DNA of 64,000 nucleotides from Bacillota bacterium (lineage in GTDB: Bacteria; Bacillota; Desulfotomaculia; Desulfotomaculales; Desulfallaceae). Of the stretch, positions 16,633 through 24,655 are shown piece after piece; position 1 is the first letter of the stretch; the number at the start of each line of letters is the position of its first letter. The notes beneath the pieces are model-generated. The model was not told where the DNA came from. It ran no database searches and saw only the letters and a program-made list of their open reading frames with translations. The stretch lies in contig JAEXOR010000034.1 of the NCBI GenBank assembly GCA_023439185.1, positions 1-64,000 of the forward strand, written 5' to 3'. Position numbers and translations under genes: made by a program.

Positions 16633-17106
16633 TCAAGATATATCAAACCGGCCGTCTTCAACTATGGCGCGGTATACCTTGTTAATGACGGACCTCCCGA
16701 AACCGCGCCGGAATAATAGACCGGCTATGCGCCGCCATTTAATTTCAGCGTCCGGGCTCATTTTACCGTACGCCAGACGCAAAGCCGCCTCGTACTGGCT
16801 GTCCTCGTCATAACCATGCAGTTCATCGGCAATAATGTCCCTGTCCACGCCCTTTTGCAGCAGTTCGGCCCGCAGGTATCCGCTCCCCACCGGTTTGGCC
16901 TTCTTGCGCATGGCAATCCACTCCCGGGCAAACAGCCGGTCGTTAATCAATCCGCGCTCCATCAGCCAGCTCAATACAGTTTTTATGACCGACGGCTCAA
17001 ACCCGGCCTTTTCAAGCCGGGTTTGCAGTTCATATGCAGTTCTGGAACGATAGGCCAGCATTTTATAACACCTGTCCCTGACCTCTTTAAAAGCGGTTTC
17101 GGGCAT
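16633..17106 (-). CDS. recX: Regulatory protein RecX
   Basis: 157 residues of three-helix RecX repeats: CYKMLAYRSRTAYELQTRLEKAGF, VLSWLMERGLINDRLFAREWI and AELLQKGVDRDIIADEL. RecX binds RecA filaments and tempers recombination. It begins two bases after the recA stop with AGGTGGAG upstream, the usual recA-recX pair, so it is presumably under the same LexA control. Confidence 0.93.
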   Translation of the reverse strand: MPETAFKEVRDRCYKMLAYRSRTAYELQTRLEKAGFEPSVIKTVLSWLMERGLINDRLFAREWIAMRKKAKPVGSGYLRAELLQKGVDRDIIADELHGYDEDSQYEAALRLAYGKMSPDAEIKWRRIAGLLFRRGFGRSVINKVYRAIVEDGRFDIS

Positions 17107-17108
17107 GC

Positions 17109-18152
17109 CTACTCCACCTTGACGCCGCTTGCCGCCGCAGCCTGTGATCCGGCATCTTCCCTGTACGGCAGTCCCACCTGACGCCGGATTTGGTTTTCCA
17201 CATCTTCGGCCAGTTCGGGACGTTCCCCCAGCAATTCCTTGACGTTTTCCCGTCCCTGGCCCAGCCTCTCATCCCGGTACGAGTACCAGGCGCCGCTTTT
17301 GTTCATAATCCCCAGTTCCACCGCCATGTCGACAATACAGCCTGCTTTGGAAATGCCGGTCCCATACATAATGTCAAAATCGGCTTGTTTAAAAGGAGGG
17401 GCCACCTTGTTTTTGACCACTTTCACCCTGGTCCGGTTGCCGATGATATCGCCTCCCTGTTTCAAACTCTCGATCCGGCGCACGTCCAGCCGGACCGAAC
17501 CGTAAAACTTGAGTGCCCGGCCGCCCGGGGTGGTTTCCGGGTTGCCGAACATCACGCCGACCTTCTCCCTGAGTTGGTTGATAAAGATGGTAGTGCAGCG
17601 GGACTTGCTGATCACACCGGTAAGCTTGCGCAGCGCCTGGGACATCAGCCTGGCCTGCAACCCCACATGGGCGTCGCCCATTTCGCCCTCAATTTCAGCC
17701 CGGGGCACCAGCGCCGCCACGCTATCGATTACCACCACGTCTATGGCGCCGCTGCGGACCAAATGCTCCGCGATTTCCAACGCCTGTTCCCCGGTATCGG
17801 GCTGAGATACGTACAGGTTGTCTATATCAACACCGATTTTGCCGGCGTAAGAGGCGTCCAGAGCGTGTTCGGCGTCGATAAACGCCGCGGTGCCGCCGGC
17901 CTGCTGGGCTTGGGCAATCACATGCAGCGCCACGGTGGTTTTACCCGAAGATTCGGGACCAAATATCTCCACCACCCGCCCCCGGGGCAGGCCTCCCACC
18001 CCCAGGGCGATATCCAGGGACAGCGCCCCGGTGGGGATAACTTCCACACCGATTTTGGCCGCGTCCGCGCCCAGTTTCATAATCGAACCCTTACCGAACT
18101 GTTTTTCGATATGCATAAGAGCGTTTTCCAGTGCTTTTTGTTTTTCCAGCAT
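17109..18152 (-). CDS. recA: Recombinase RecA
   Basis: 347 residues, the usual size. Walker A is [13 protein letters not shown], Walker [12 protein letters not shown]. The L2 DNA-binding loop region with [15 protein letters not shown] and [18 protein letters not shown] is intact. RecA carries out strand exchange and activates LexA self-cleavage. Two adjacent ATGs follow GGAGGTCTG; the second has the better spacing. A LexA box and SigA promoter precede it. Confidence 0.98.
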   Translation of the reverse strand: MLEKQKALENALMHIEKQFGKGSIMKLGADAAKIGVEVIPTGALSLDIALGVGGLPRGRVVEIFGPESSGKTTVALHVIAQAQQAGGTAAFIDAEHALDASYAGKIGVDIDNLYVSQPDTGEQALEIAEHLVRSGAIDVVVIDSVAALVPRAEIEGEMGDAHVGLQARLMSQALRKLTGVISKSRCTTIFINQLREKVGVMFGNPETTPGGRALKFYGSVRLDVRRIESLKQGGDIIGNRTRVKVVKNKVAPPFKQADFDIMYGTGISKAGCIVDMAVELGIMNKSGAWYSYRDERLGQGRENVKELLGERPELAEDVENQIRRQVGLPYREDAGSQAAAASGVKVE

Positions 18153-18168
18153 CATCAGACCTCCAATC

Positions 18169-18182
18169 AAAACATATGTTCG
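18169..18182 (-). promoter_or_regulatory. LexA (SOS) box of recA
   Basis: On the minus strand CGAACATATGTTTT matches the Gram-positive SOS box CGAAC-N4-GTTCG at 12 of 14 positions of the symmetric form. It lies just downstream of the -10 and 16 bases before the start codon, where repressor would block initiation. Confidence 0.88.
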
Positions 18183-18188
18183 CTTTAA

Positions 18189-18217
18189 ATTTTATTCTTA
18201 TTTCCTGTTTGTGTCAA
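18189..18217 (-). promoter_or_regulatory. SigA promoter of recA
   Basis: On the minus strand TTGACA is followed by a 17-base spacer and TAAAAT. The -35 lies inside the 3' end of cinA, so recA can be transcribed independently of cinA. Confidence 0.85.
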
Positions 18218-18740
18218 TACTTTTATTTGATAAAAATCGGCGCACCATGTCCAAGGCGGCATTGGAGGCCCCGGCGCGGACTTCGGCGCGCTGACCGGGA
18301 AATATGTGCCGTATGCAAAACACCTGGTCGCCGGCAGCCAGCGCGATATAAACAAGGCCCACCGGCTTGCCGGGCATCGCGCCGTCCGGACCGGCGATGC
18401 CGGTTACCCCCAGTCCGAGGAACGAACCGGTAACCCGGCAAATTCCTTCGGCCATGGCCCTGGCGGTTTGTTCGCTGACAGCTCCATAACTGTCCAATAC
18501 CTCTTCCGGAACGCCCAGCAGGTTGATTTTAAGCTCGTTGCTGTATGAGACGACCCCGCCGACAAAATAGCGCGAGCTGCCGGGCAAATCGGTCAACTTT
18601 TTCATAATCCCGCCCCCGGTGCAGGACTCGGCCGCCGCAATGGTCAGGCCGCCCTCGGAAAGCAATGCGGCCACCGTCTCATTAAGTCGTTCATCGTCCC
18701 GACCTAATGAATAATCGTTCAATACCTCTTCAGCCTGCAA
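18198..18740 (-). CDS. cinA: CinA C-terminal domain protein (nicotinamide-nucleotide amidase type)
   Basis: 180 residues from TTG with GGTGGG upstream. It matches only the C-terminal domain of CinA: AAAESCTGGGIMKKLTDLPGS, FVGGVVSYSNELK, GVTGIAGPDG and the PVGLVYIAL core. This domain deamidates NMN (PncC activity). Full-length CinA of B. subtilis has an extra MoCF-like N-terminal domain of about 230 residues, absent here, and nothing upstream encodes it. Its place before recA is the conserved one. Confidence 0.88.
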   Translation of the reverse strand: MQAEEVLNDYSLGRDDERLNETVAALLSEGGLTIAAAESCTGGGIMKKLTDLPGSSRYFVGGVVSYSNELKINLLGVPEEVLDSYGAVSEQTARAMAEGICRVTGSFLGLGVTGIAGPDGAMPGKPVGLVYIALAAGDQVFCIRHIFPGQRAEVRAGASNAALDMVRRFLSNKSIDTNRK

Positions 18741-18784
18741 TTTTTCCCACCACCCCGCATTATTTAGTTGTGCTTATTCGTGTT

Positions 18785-18810
18785 TAAACCGGCTGTTCCC
18801 TGCCGGTTTA
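18785..18810. other. Perfect 9-bp inverted repeat
   Basis: TAAACCGGC and GCCGGTTTA enclose an 8-base loop. No proper T-tract follows on either strand, so it is not a standard terminator. It lies upstream of cinA. Confidence 0.5.
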
Positions 18811-18900
18811 ATGTTCAGTATGCTCTTTTTTGTAGGGACAGGAGTTTGAATAACTTGTGCGATATAATTAGCCTGTCCTTGATAATAACGCATTTCGACC

Positions 18901-18936
18901 AATCGGGCCGCGAGTTTTTTTGCTCGCGGCCCGATT
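18901..18936. other. Strong 14-bp inverted repeat with T-rich loop
   Basis: AATCGGGCCGCGAG pairs perfectly with its complement at 18923-18936 around the loop TTTTTTTG. It lies 41 bases beyond the toxin stop. No T-tract follows the stem, so its role (RNA end, protein site or element scar) is unclear. Confidence 0.55.
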
Positions 18937-18977
18937 ATGTTCCCCATGTATGAGTTGATAAATTCAATCCTCTATTC

Positions 18978-19244
18978 TTAATGTGTCCACATACTGATCA
19001 CTTTTATAGTGCGTTCTTCCTCAAATATCTGATAAACGAACCGGTGCTGCCGGTTAATTCTTCTCGAGTAAGCGCCGCTCAAGTCTCCAACAAGTTTTTC
19101 AAAAGGAGGATATTCGGCATAAGGGTTGTTTCGAACCGTCCCAAGGAGACTATTTATCTTATCTGAAAAACCGGCTTCGCCTGCGGTGCGTTTATCCTTT
19201 AGACCCTGTTTTGTATAAACGATTTTCCACGGTTTACTACCCAT
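18978..19244 (-). CDS. yoeB: YoeB/Txe-family mRNA interferase toxin
   Basis: 88 residues starting MGSKPWKIVYTK. The family pattern is clear: the N-terminal WKIVYTKQGLKDK, the NPYAEYPPFEKLVGDLSGAYSRRIN centre and RQHRFVYQIFEEERTIKVISMWTH at the C-terminus, which holds the catalytic residues. YoeB cuts mRNA in the ribosomal A site. Its ATG lies inside the end of the antitoxin gene (8-base overlap), the normal coupled arrangement. Confidence 0.93.
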   Translation of the reverse strand: MGSKPWKIVYTKQGLKDKRTAGEAGFSDKINSLLGTVRNNPYAEYPPFEKLVGDLSGAYSRRINRQHRFVYQIFEEERTIKVISMWTH

Positions 19245-19485
19245 CGGTATCCTCAATGCACTCGTCAAGGGGAGTATTTAAGCCTTGGATAATTTTCTCC
19301 CGCATGGTCGGTACAGAGTACAAATACAAGGTTTCTTGAATCGAACGGTAATCTTCCTCGGATAATACGACTACATTACCGGTTTTGCCTGTAATATACA
19401 CAGGCTCGTGAGTTGTTACCGCTTGGTCTATAAGTTTGAAAAAGTTTTTTCTTGCTGTTGTCGCATTTACTATTGTCATTGTCAT
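19237..19485 (-). CDS. yefM: YefM/Phd-family antitoxin
   Basis: 82 residues. The N-terminal Phd/YefM fold starts MTMTIVNATTARKNFFKLID and continues HEPVYITGKTGNVVVLSEEDYRSIQETLYL, the DNA-binding and dimerisation part. The acidic C-terminus (PLDECIEDTDG) should bind and neutralise the toxin. It is the first gene of the operon, behind a promoter overlapped by a perfect palindrome, fitting autorepression with the toxin as co-repressor. Confidence 0.93.
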   Translation of the reverse strand: MTMTIVNATTARKNFFKLIDQAVTTHEPVYITGKTGNVVVLSEEDYRSIQETLYLYSVPTMREKIIQGLNTPLDECIEDTDG

Positions 19486-19500
19486 AGGAGCACCGCCTCA

Positions 19501-19528
19501 ATAAACGTACATTATTATGTACGTTTAT
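19501..19528. promoter_or_regulatory. YefM-YoeB operator palindrome
   Basis: ATAAACGTACAT and ATGTACGTTTAT form a perfect 12-bp inverted repeat around TATT. Each arm holds a GTAC core, as in the TGTACA boxes of known yefM operators. It begins right at the -10 and lies just upstream of the antitoxin ribosome-binding site. Confidence 0.85.
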
Positions 19529-19555
19529 TTTAAAGCTATTGTCTTCTCCTGTCAA
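19527..19555 (-). promoter_or_regulatory. SigA promoter of the yefM-yoeB operon
   Basis: On the minus strand TTGACA, a 17-base spacer and TAAAAT. The -10 touches the operator, so bound antitoxin complex would block open-complex formation. Confidence 0.85.
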
Positions 19556-19611
19556 CTGCCCGACGGCATGAGCGTTACATCAAATGTGTCAATTGCATAG
19601 AACTATTTATC

Positions 19612-19662
19612 AAAAAATCCCCCGGCAGCAAAATTTTATCCGCTGCCACGGGGGATTTTTTT
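19612..19662 (-). terminator. Terminator after the M41 protease gene
   Basis: AATCCCCC..GGCAGC pairs with GCTGCC..GGGGGATT, with A/T-runs on both sides, so it can work in both directions. It separates the toxin-antitoxin operon from the protease gene. Confidence 0.9.
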
Positions 19663-19674
19663 GTCGACAAGAAA

Positions 19675-21156
19675 CTAATGAACCATATGTTTCTTGGTCA
19701 GGGAACGGAAGTATTCGCCCGATATTTTCTCCTCGGTCAAGAGGATGTGCACTACCTGGTTGATTACTCCTCCGACCCGCCCCAGAAAATCACGCACCTT
19801 TTTCTCCTGGTTCCTGATGATCCCGGTCAGAGCCCGGTAGCGCAAATCCGCCGGCAGGATATCCGGGTCCACCACCCCGAGCTCGGACATGCCGCACCGG
19901 ATAATCTGCCCCGCGGTGCGCAGGGCCTGCTCGAAGTCATTGCCGGCGCCGGTGCTGCGACCGTTTAAAATTAACTCTTCGGCGATGGAACCGGCCAGCA
20001 GGACCTGGATCTGGTTCTCCAGGTATTCCCGGGTGTGCAGGTAGGTGTCGTCCTCCGGCGACTGACGCATATAACCAAGGGCCTGGCCCCGGGGAGTAAT
20101 AGTCAGCATGGAGACCGAGCCCGGCCGGATTCTTTCGCTCAGGAGGGCGTGTCCCACCTCATGTACCGCCACCCGCTCCAATTCGCTTTTCGACGGACGG
20201 CGGTCCAGCTTTTCGCCCATCATTACCTTGTCGATGGCCTCCATGAAGTGGACCTGCTTGATTTCGTTCCCGCCCTCGCGCATAGCTAAGATGGCTCCCT
20301 CATTGGCCAGGCTTTCCAGATGCGCGCCGCTGAAACCAAAGGTCTCCCTGGCCAGCTCTTCGAGGACCACGTCACCCGCCAGCGGTTTATTCCGGAAGTG
20401 CAGCTTGAGTATTTCCAAGCGGCCGGCCTTGTCGGGCAAATCCACTCTAACCTGGCGGTCAAAACGGCCCGGCCGCAAAAGTGCCGGGTCCAGCATGTCC
20501 ACCCTGTTGGTGGCGGCCACCACCAGCACCAGCACCCGATCGTTTGTTTTCATGCCGTCCAGTTCCACAAGCAGTTGGTTAAGTGTCTGGTCATATTCAT
20601 GATGGCTGCTATTTTGGCCTCTTTTACCGCCCAGGATGTCGATTTCATCAATAAAAATAAGGGCGCTGCGTTTTTTTTGTTTCAGGGCGCTGCTCCTGGC
20701 GGTCTGGAAAAGCTGCCTGACCCGCTGGGCGCCGACGCCGGCGTACATCTCAATAAATTCCGAACCGCTGCAGGCCACGAACACCGAATCGGTATATCCG
20801 GCCGCGGCCTTGGCCAATAAGGTTTTTCCCGTCCCGGGCGGGCCGGTCAGCAGAATCCCCTTGATGGGCCTGATCCCGAGCCTGATAATCGTTTCCTGAT
20901 CTTTAATAAAATCAAGGGCCTCTTTAAGCTCGCTGATGGCGGTGCTTTGCCCCCCGATATCGCTGAAAGCGATGCCCGGGCCGACCGCCATCGGTTCGGT
21001 GCTAAAGTTCTTCGTCAGCATACCCCGGGACCGGGCCAGGTAAAACAGCGCCCCGGCAGCCAGGCCGATAAATAAAAGCGGAAGGATGTCGTACCCGGAC
21101 ACCCCCAGGAATATTAGCAGCGCCAGCCCCACGCCCAGGCCGATTTCTTTCAGCAC
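19675..21156 (-). CDS. FtsH-like AAA+ M41 metalloprotease lacking the extracytoplasmic domain
   Basis: About 493 residues from GTG after GGGAGGT. Two hydrophobic segments sit back to back (about 4-21 and 25-42), so the usual ~70-100-residue extracytoplasmic domain of FtsH is absent. The AAA+ domain has Walker A LLTGPPGTGKTLLAKAAA, Walker B ALIFIDEID and the second region of homology AATNRVDMLDPALLRPGRF. The M41 zinc site reads HEVGH instead of the common HEAGH, and the third ligand lies in TGAGNDFEQA. It is shorter than FtsH (about 600-650). The gene directly upstream encodes a one-TM protein that may pair with it. Processive membrane proteolysis is expected; substrates are unknown. Confidence 0.88.
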   Translation of the reverse strand: MLKEIGLGVGLALLIFLGVSGYDILPLLFIGLAAGALFYLARSRGMLTKNFSTEPMAVGPGIAFSDIGGQSTAISELKEALDFIKDQETIIRLGIRPIKGILLTGPPGTGKTLLAKAAAGYTDSVFVACSGSEFIEMYAGVGAQRVRQLFQTARSSALKQKKRSALIFIDEIDILGGKRGQNSSHHEYDQTLNQLLVELDGMKTNDRVLVLVVAATNRVDMLDPALLRPGRFDRQVRVDLPDKAGRLEILKLHFRNKPLAGDVVLEELARETFGFSGAHLESLANEGAILAMREGGNEIKQVHFMEAIDKVMMGEKLDRRPSKSELERVAVHEVGHALLSERIRPGSVSMLTITPRGQALGYMRQSPEDDTYLHTREYLENQIQVLLAGSIAEELILNGRSTGAGNDFEQALRTAGQIIRCGMSELGVVDPDILPADLRYRALTGIIRNQEKKVRDFLGRVGGVINQVVHILLTEEKISGEYFRSLTKKHMVH

Positions 21157-21160
21157 AGTT

Positions 21161-21715
21161 TTACCTCCCTCCCGCCGCGGCGTCACCCGACAGATAGCCC
21201 GGTAATTGTCTGGGTATTACCTCATACAGATAGTACTGGCCGTGACTCATCTGCCAGTAGATATTGCTTCCATCTATGAACACTTTGGACTCCACGCCGG
21301 CATGAGCCGCCAACTTACTTAGTTCATTGGCCATGGCCCGGAAATTACCCTGCACCAGGGCTTCCTGAACGGCAAACTGCCCCTGGTAATACAGGTTTAC
21401 CAACTGCTCGTCCCGCCGATCTTCCAGCTTGATTACGTACTGTTTGCTGCCCATTACTTCTTTTACCGCGTCGTCAATCAAGCGGTAGGCCGACATCAGG
21501 TTGTCGGTTTTTTTGATGGCCACCGAAACTTGATGCCAACCAGCGCCGGAATCCTCAATTCTGTATTCGGTCACCAGGGCGTTGGCGTCCAGTTCTTTTT
21601 TCAGCGGTTCTGTAAAGTTAAGGCTGTTGTATATCCAATGCGCTCCCCAAAAAGCAGCCAGCGCCAGTGCCAGCGCCAATGCGACAACATGTATTTTAAT
21701 GCCCTGCCACTGCAT
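21161..21715 (-). CDS. Membrane-anchored partner of the FtsH-like protease, unknown function
   Basis: 184 residues: one N-terminal hydrophobic segment (about 8-30, VVALALALALAAFWGAHWIY), then about 150 residues probably outside the membrane. These contain a mixed alpha/beta part (VTEYRIEDSGAGWHQVSVAI) and helices. I see no catalytic motif. It ends four bases before the protease start, so the two are surely co-transcribed. Because that protease lacks an extracytoplasmic domain, I infer this protein may supply one in trans. AAGGGATG precedes the ATG. Confidence 0.65.
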   Translation of the reverse strand: MQWQGIKIHVVALALALALAAFWGAHWIYNSLNFTEPLKKELDANALVTEYRIEDSGAGWHQVSVAIKKTDNLMSAYRLIDDAVKEVMGSKQYVIKLEDRRDEQLVNLYYQGQFAVQEALVQGNFRAMANELSKLAAHAGVESKVFIDGSNIYWQMSHGQYYLYEVIPRQLPGYLSGDAAAGGR

Positions 21716-21889
21716 CCAATCATCCCTTCTGCTGTAGATGCGGCCGAAACGGTTCCAGGCACCGGTAAAGGCCCGTACAACGAATAATTATAACATGCCC
21801 CGCCCGATAAACCTGCAGGGAAATGTCGCCATTGAAAAAGGCGCGCAGGGCGATTCCCCTAACGTCGTGGCCGGCTTTGATGCATCTTT

Positions 21890-21920
21890 AACAAAAAACC
21901 CCGCCGGGCGGCGGGGTTTG
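21890..21920 (-). terminator. Terminator after pgsA
   Basis: On the minus strand AACCCCGCC and GGCGGGGTT form a tight GC hairpin followed by TTTTTTG, ten bases past the pgsA stop. Confidence 0.93.
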
Positions 21921-21929
21921 GCAAGCTGT

Positions 21930-22475
21930 TTATTTTTCCCGTTCTCCCAGTAGAAAGCCGGCTTTCTGGAAGTAATCCATACCCGACCAGAGGGTGAAAA
22001 AAACCGCCACCCCCATGGCCAGGTTGCCAAAGGGAATATTGACCAGGGTGAAAGACAGGTCGCGGAGCAGCATGGCCACAACGGCCACGATCTGGGTAAT
22101 GGTCTTGACCTTCCCCAATTTACTGGCGGAAAGAATAACCCCCTCGGTGGCGGCCAGGGAGCGCAGGCCGGTGACGGCGAACTCGCGGCCTATGATCAGC
22201 ACGGCCACCCAGCCCGACAGCCGATCCAGCTCAACCAGGGCGATTAAAGCGGCGGAAATCAGCAGTTTATCGGCCAGCGGGTCCATAAGCTTGCCCAGGC
22301 TGGTAATCTGTTTTTTCCGGCGGGCAATGTAACCGTCCAGCCCGTCGGTGCACGCCGCCAGTACAAACACGCCCGCGGCTATATAATCACCCAGCGGCAG
22401 GCGAAAGGTAATCACGGCCAGCAGCGCCGGGACCATTAAAATGCGCAGCAGAGTCAGTTGGTTGGGCAGATTCAT
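21930..22475 (-). CDS. pgsA: CDP-diacylglycerol-glycerol-3-phosphate 3-phosphatidyltransferase
   Basis: 181 residues, standard size, with several membrane helices. The CDP-alcohol phosphotransferase signature D-G-x2-A-R-x8-G-x3-D-x3-D is visible in DGLDGYIARRKKQITSLGKLMDPLADK (DG at about 46). It makes phosphatidylglycerol phosphate, the first step to PG and cardiolipin, in the membrane. Its ATG overlaps the rimO stop (TAATG). Confidence 0.95.
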   Translation of the reverse strand: MNLPNQLTLLRILMVPALLAVITFRLPLGDYIAAGVFVLAACTDGLDGYIARRKKQITSLGKLMDPLADKLLISAALIALVELDRLSGWVAVLIIGREFAVTGLRSLAATEGVILSASKLGKVKTITQIVAVVAMLLRDLSFTLVNIPFGNLAMGVAVFFTLWSGMDYFQKAGFLLGEREK

Positions 22476-23806
22476 TACAATTTTACTCCCGTCAGATCGT
22501 ATTCGCCGGCGTCAAGCACCTTGACCCTTACAAAACTACCGGGCGCAACTTCATCTGCCGAGGCAAAGAAAACTTGTCCGTCTATTTCCGGCGCGTCTCC
22601 TTCCCACCTGCCCCGGTAAAGGTTTTGCTCGTCGTCCCATCCTTCAGCGAGCACGGTCAGTTCCCGCCCAATCAGAGCCTTATTCTGGACCAGGGAAATT
22701 TTCTGTTGCAGCACCATGGCCCTGCCCACTCTTTCTTCAATGATAGACTCATCAACCCGGCCCGGCAATGCCGCCGCCGCGGTGCCCTCTTCCGGCGAAT
22801 AGCCGAAAACGCCGGCCCTCTCGAACCTGGCCGCCGCCATAAAATCCAGTAATTCTTTAAATTCAGCCTCGGTTTCACCCGGAAACCCCGCCAGGAAGGT
22901 CGTGCGCAGCGTTAAACCCGGTATGGACCGGCGCAAGTTTTCCAATAACCCAAGCAGCTCCGCTCCGGAACCTTTCCTGTTCATCAGGCGCAGGATGCGT
23001 TTATTGGCGTGCTGCAGGGGCAAATCAATGTAACGGCAAATTTTCCCGGCATCCGCCAATAATTCAATCAGTTCCGGGGTCATGGAATCCGGATGGCAGT
23101 ACAGCAGCCTGATCCAGCGGCACTGTTCAATTTTTTCCAACTGTCTCAGTAAATCGGCCAGTTTGTACCCGCCGTAAAGGTCAATCCCGTACCGGGTGGT
23201 TTCCTGGGCCACCACGATAAGTTCGCGAACGCCGTGGGAACACAGTTCCCGGGCCTCCGCGATAATATCTTCCTGCAGCCGGCTGCGGTACGGGCCGCGG
23301 ATGCCGGGAATGGCGCAGTACGTGCAACGATTGTCGCAGCCCTCGGCAATTTTAAGATACGCGCTGTGGACAGGGGTGGTCAGTATTCTGGCGCCGAGGT
23401 CCGCCGGATAGTCGTAACCGGCGTTACCCGACACCAGCGGCCTTTCCCCGGCGGATATTCTATTCAGAACAGCGACGATTTCAGGTACCGCGCCGGTACC
23501 CATCACTCCGTCGATTTCCGGCATCTCATCAAGCAATTCCCTGCCGTACCTTTGGGCCAGGCAACCAGCGACCACTATTTTTCGGCACCGGCCGGTGTCC
23601 TTTAAGCGGGCCGCGTCCAGGATGGCGGCGATGGATTCTTCCTTGGCGGCGGTGATGAATCCGCAGGTATTAATGACGATAAAATCCGCTTCTTCCACAT
23701 TGCCTGTCACAGCGTACCCGGCCCGATCCAGGCAGCCCAGCATAATTTCCGTGTCCACCCTGTTTTTGGCGCAACCCAGGCTGATAAAACCGATATTATA
23801 TGACAT
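22475..23806 (-). CDS. rimO: Ribosomal protein uS12 methylthiotransferase
   Basis: About 443 residues. The N-terminal MTTase domain has FISLGCAKNRVDTE, NTCGFI and VAGCLAQRYG, whose three cysteines bind an auxiliary cluster. The radical-SAM motif is IAEGCDNRCTYCAIPGIRGPYRSR, and the C-terminal TRAM domain is at about 370-440. RimO thiomethylates Asp in ribosomal protein S12. ATG with AAGGTG upstream is chosen; a GTG three codons earlier is also possible. It sits between the rodZ-like gene and pgsA. Confidence 0.95.
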   Translation of the reverse strand: MSYNIGFISLGCAKNRVDTEIMLGCLDRAGYAVTGNVEEADFIVINTCGFITAAKEESIAAILDAARLKDTGRCRKIVVAGCLAQRYGRELLDEMPEIDGVMGTGAVPEIVAVLNRISAGERPLVSGNAGYDYPADLGARILTTPVHSAYLKIAEGCDNRCTYCAIPGIRGPYRSRLQEDIIAEARELCSHGVRELIVVAQETTRYGIDLYGGYKLADLLRQLEKIEQCRWIRLLYCHPDSMTPELIELLADAGKICRYIDLPLQHANKRILRLMNRKGSGAELLGLLENLRRSIPGLTLRTTFLAGFPGETEAEFKELLDFMAAARFERAGVFGYSPEEGTAAAALPGRVDESIIEERVGRAMVLQQKISLVQNKALIGRELTVLAEGWDDEQNLYRGRWEGDAPEIDGQVFFASADEVAPGSFVRVKVLDAGEYDLTGVKL

Positions 23807-23839
23807 CAACGACACCTTTTCACCATTGAAAGTAACTAG

Positions 23840-23872
23840 TACAAAAAAAGCGCGTCAATTATTGTTGACGCA
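23840..23872 (-). terminator. Terminator after the rodZ-like gene
   Basis: On the minus strand GCGTCAA and TTGACGC arms with a short loop are followed by GCTTTTTTTG, ten bases past the stop codon. Confidence 0.9.
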
Positions 23873-23881
23873 CGCTGTGAT

Positions 23882-24652
23882 TCAGGTATTCCCGCCGTCT
23901 TCCGCCGCTTCAAAGGTTTTGGTCACGACCTCGCCGAGTTCACCTAAAAACCCGTACTCATTGCCATTGACCACCACCCGGACGGCGCCGGCGTCCCCCA
24001 GTTTCAGCCAGACGCTGTCATTACCCCGAAACTCTTTTGTAATCCCCGGCCCCACCAATCCCTCGAAGGCCTTGCTGTTGTCCACCACCACCTGCATCCA
24101 GCAGTCCTTAACGGTAACATGTAGTTCAACGTTAACACCGCGCTGTGCCGGGTCCGGACCGGGTGTCACCGGTTCCTGTTCTTGCCCCGCGGGTTCTTGT
24201 TCGCCGATGGCCCCGTTATCTCCGGGCAAGTTCTGTTCCTGGCCGTTTCTTGACAGATCATCCGCAGGCCCGATAGCGGAGGTGCCCAACCAGTAAAACA
24301 TGAAGCCGGCCAGTAAAACCGCCACGATAACAAACAGGCCCAACCTTGACTTAGAAGGCTTTTCCAAACTGGCGGGTTTCGTCTTTTCCTGTACCGGAGG
24401 ATTCTCCGGCGGGCTCTCCGGCTGATAATAGAGGTCATCATATTCTCTAACCAGAGCGTCACCGTCCGCTCCTAGAAAACGGGCGTAATTCCTTATAAAT
24501 CCCTTCACGTAAGCTTTACCGGGCAGCACGTCAAATTCTTCGTTTTCCATAGCCAGGATATACTTCCGGCGAATTTTGGTCTCGTTTTCCACTTCGGCCA
24601 GAGAGATTCCTTTTTCTTCCCTGGCGGTACGCAACTTTTCTCCCACAGCCAT
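23882..24652 (-). CDS. rodZ: RodZ-like HTH membrane protein (DUF4115)
   Basis: 256 residues. The N-terminal helix-turn-helix domain (about 4-70) starts EKLRTAREEKGISLAEVENETKIRRKYILAMENEEF. A Pro/Glu linker leads to one transmembrane segment (about 104-124, LGLFVIVAVLLAGFMFYWLG), a Gln/Pro-rich stalk and a C-terminal DUF4115 beta domain (about 175-250). RodZ links MreB to the cell-wall elongation machinery. It begins three bases after mnmH and corresponds to ymfM near pgsA in B. subtilis. Confidence 0.88.
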   Translation of the reverse strand: MAVGEKLRTAREEKGISLAEVENETKIRRKYILAMENEEFDVLPGKAYVKGFIRNYARFLGADGDALVREYDDLYYQPESPPENPPVQEKTKPASLEKPSKSRLGLFVIVAVLLAGFMFYWLGTSAIGPADDLSRNGQEQNLPGDNGAIGEQEPAGQEQEPVTPGPDPAQRGVNVELHVTVKDCWMQVVVDNSKAFEGLVGPGITKEFRGNDSVWLKLGDAGAVRVVVNGNEYGFLGELGEVVTKTFEAAEDGGNT

Positions 24653-24655
24653 TAC

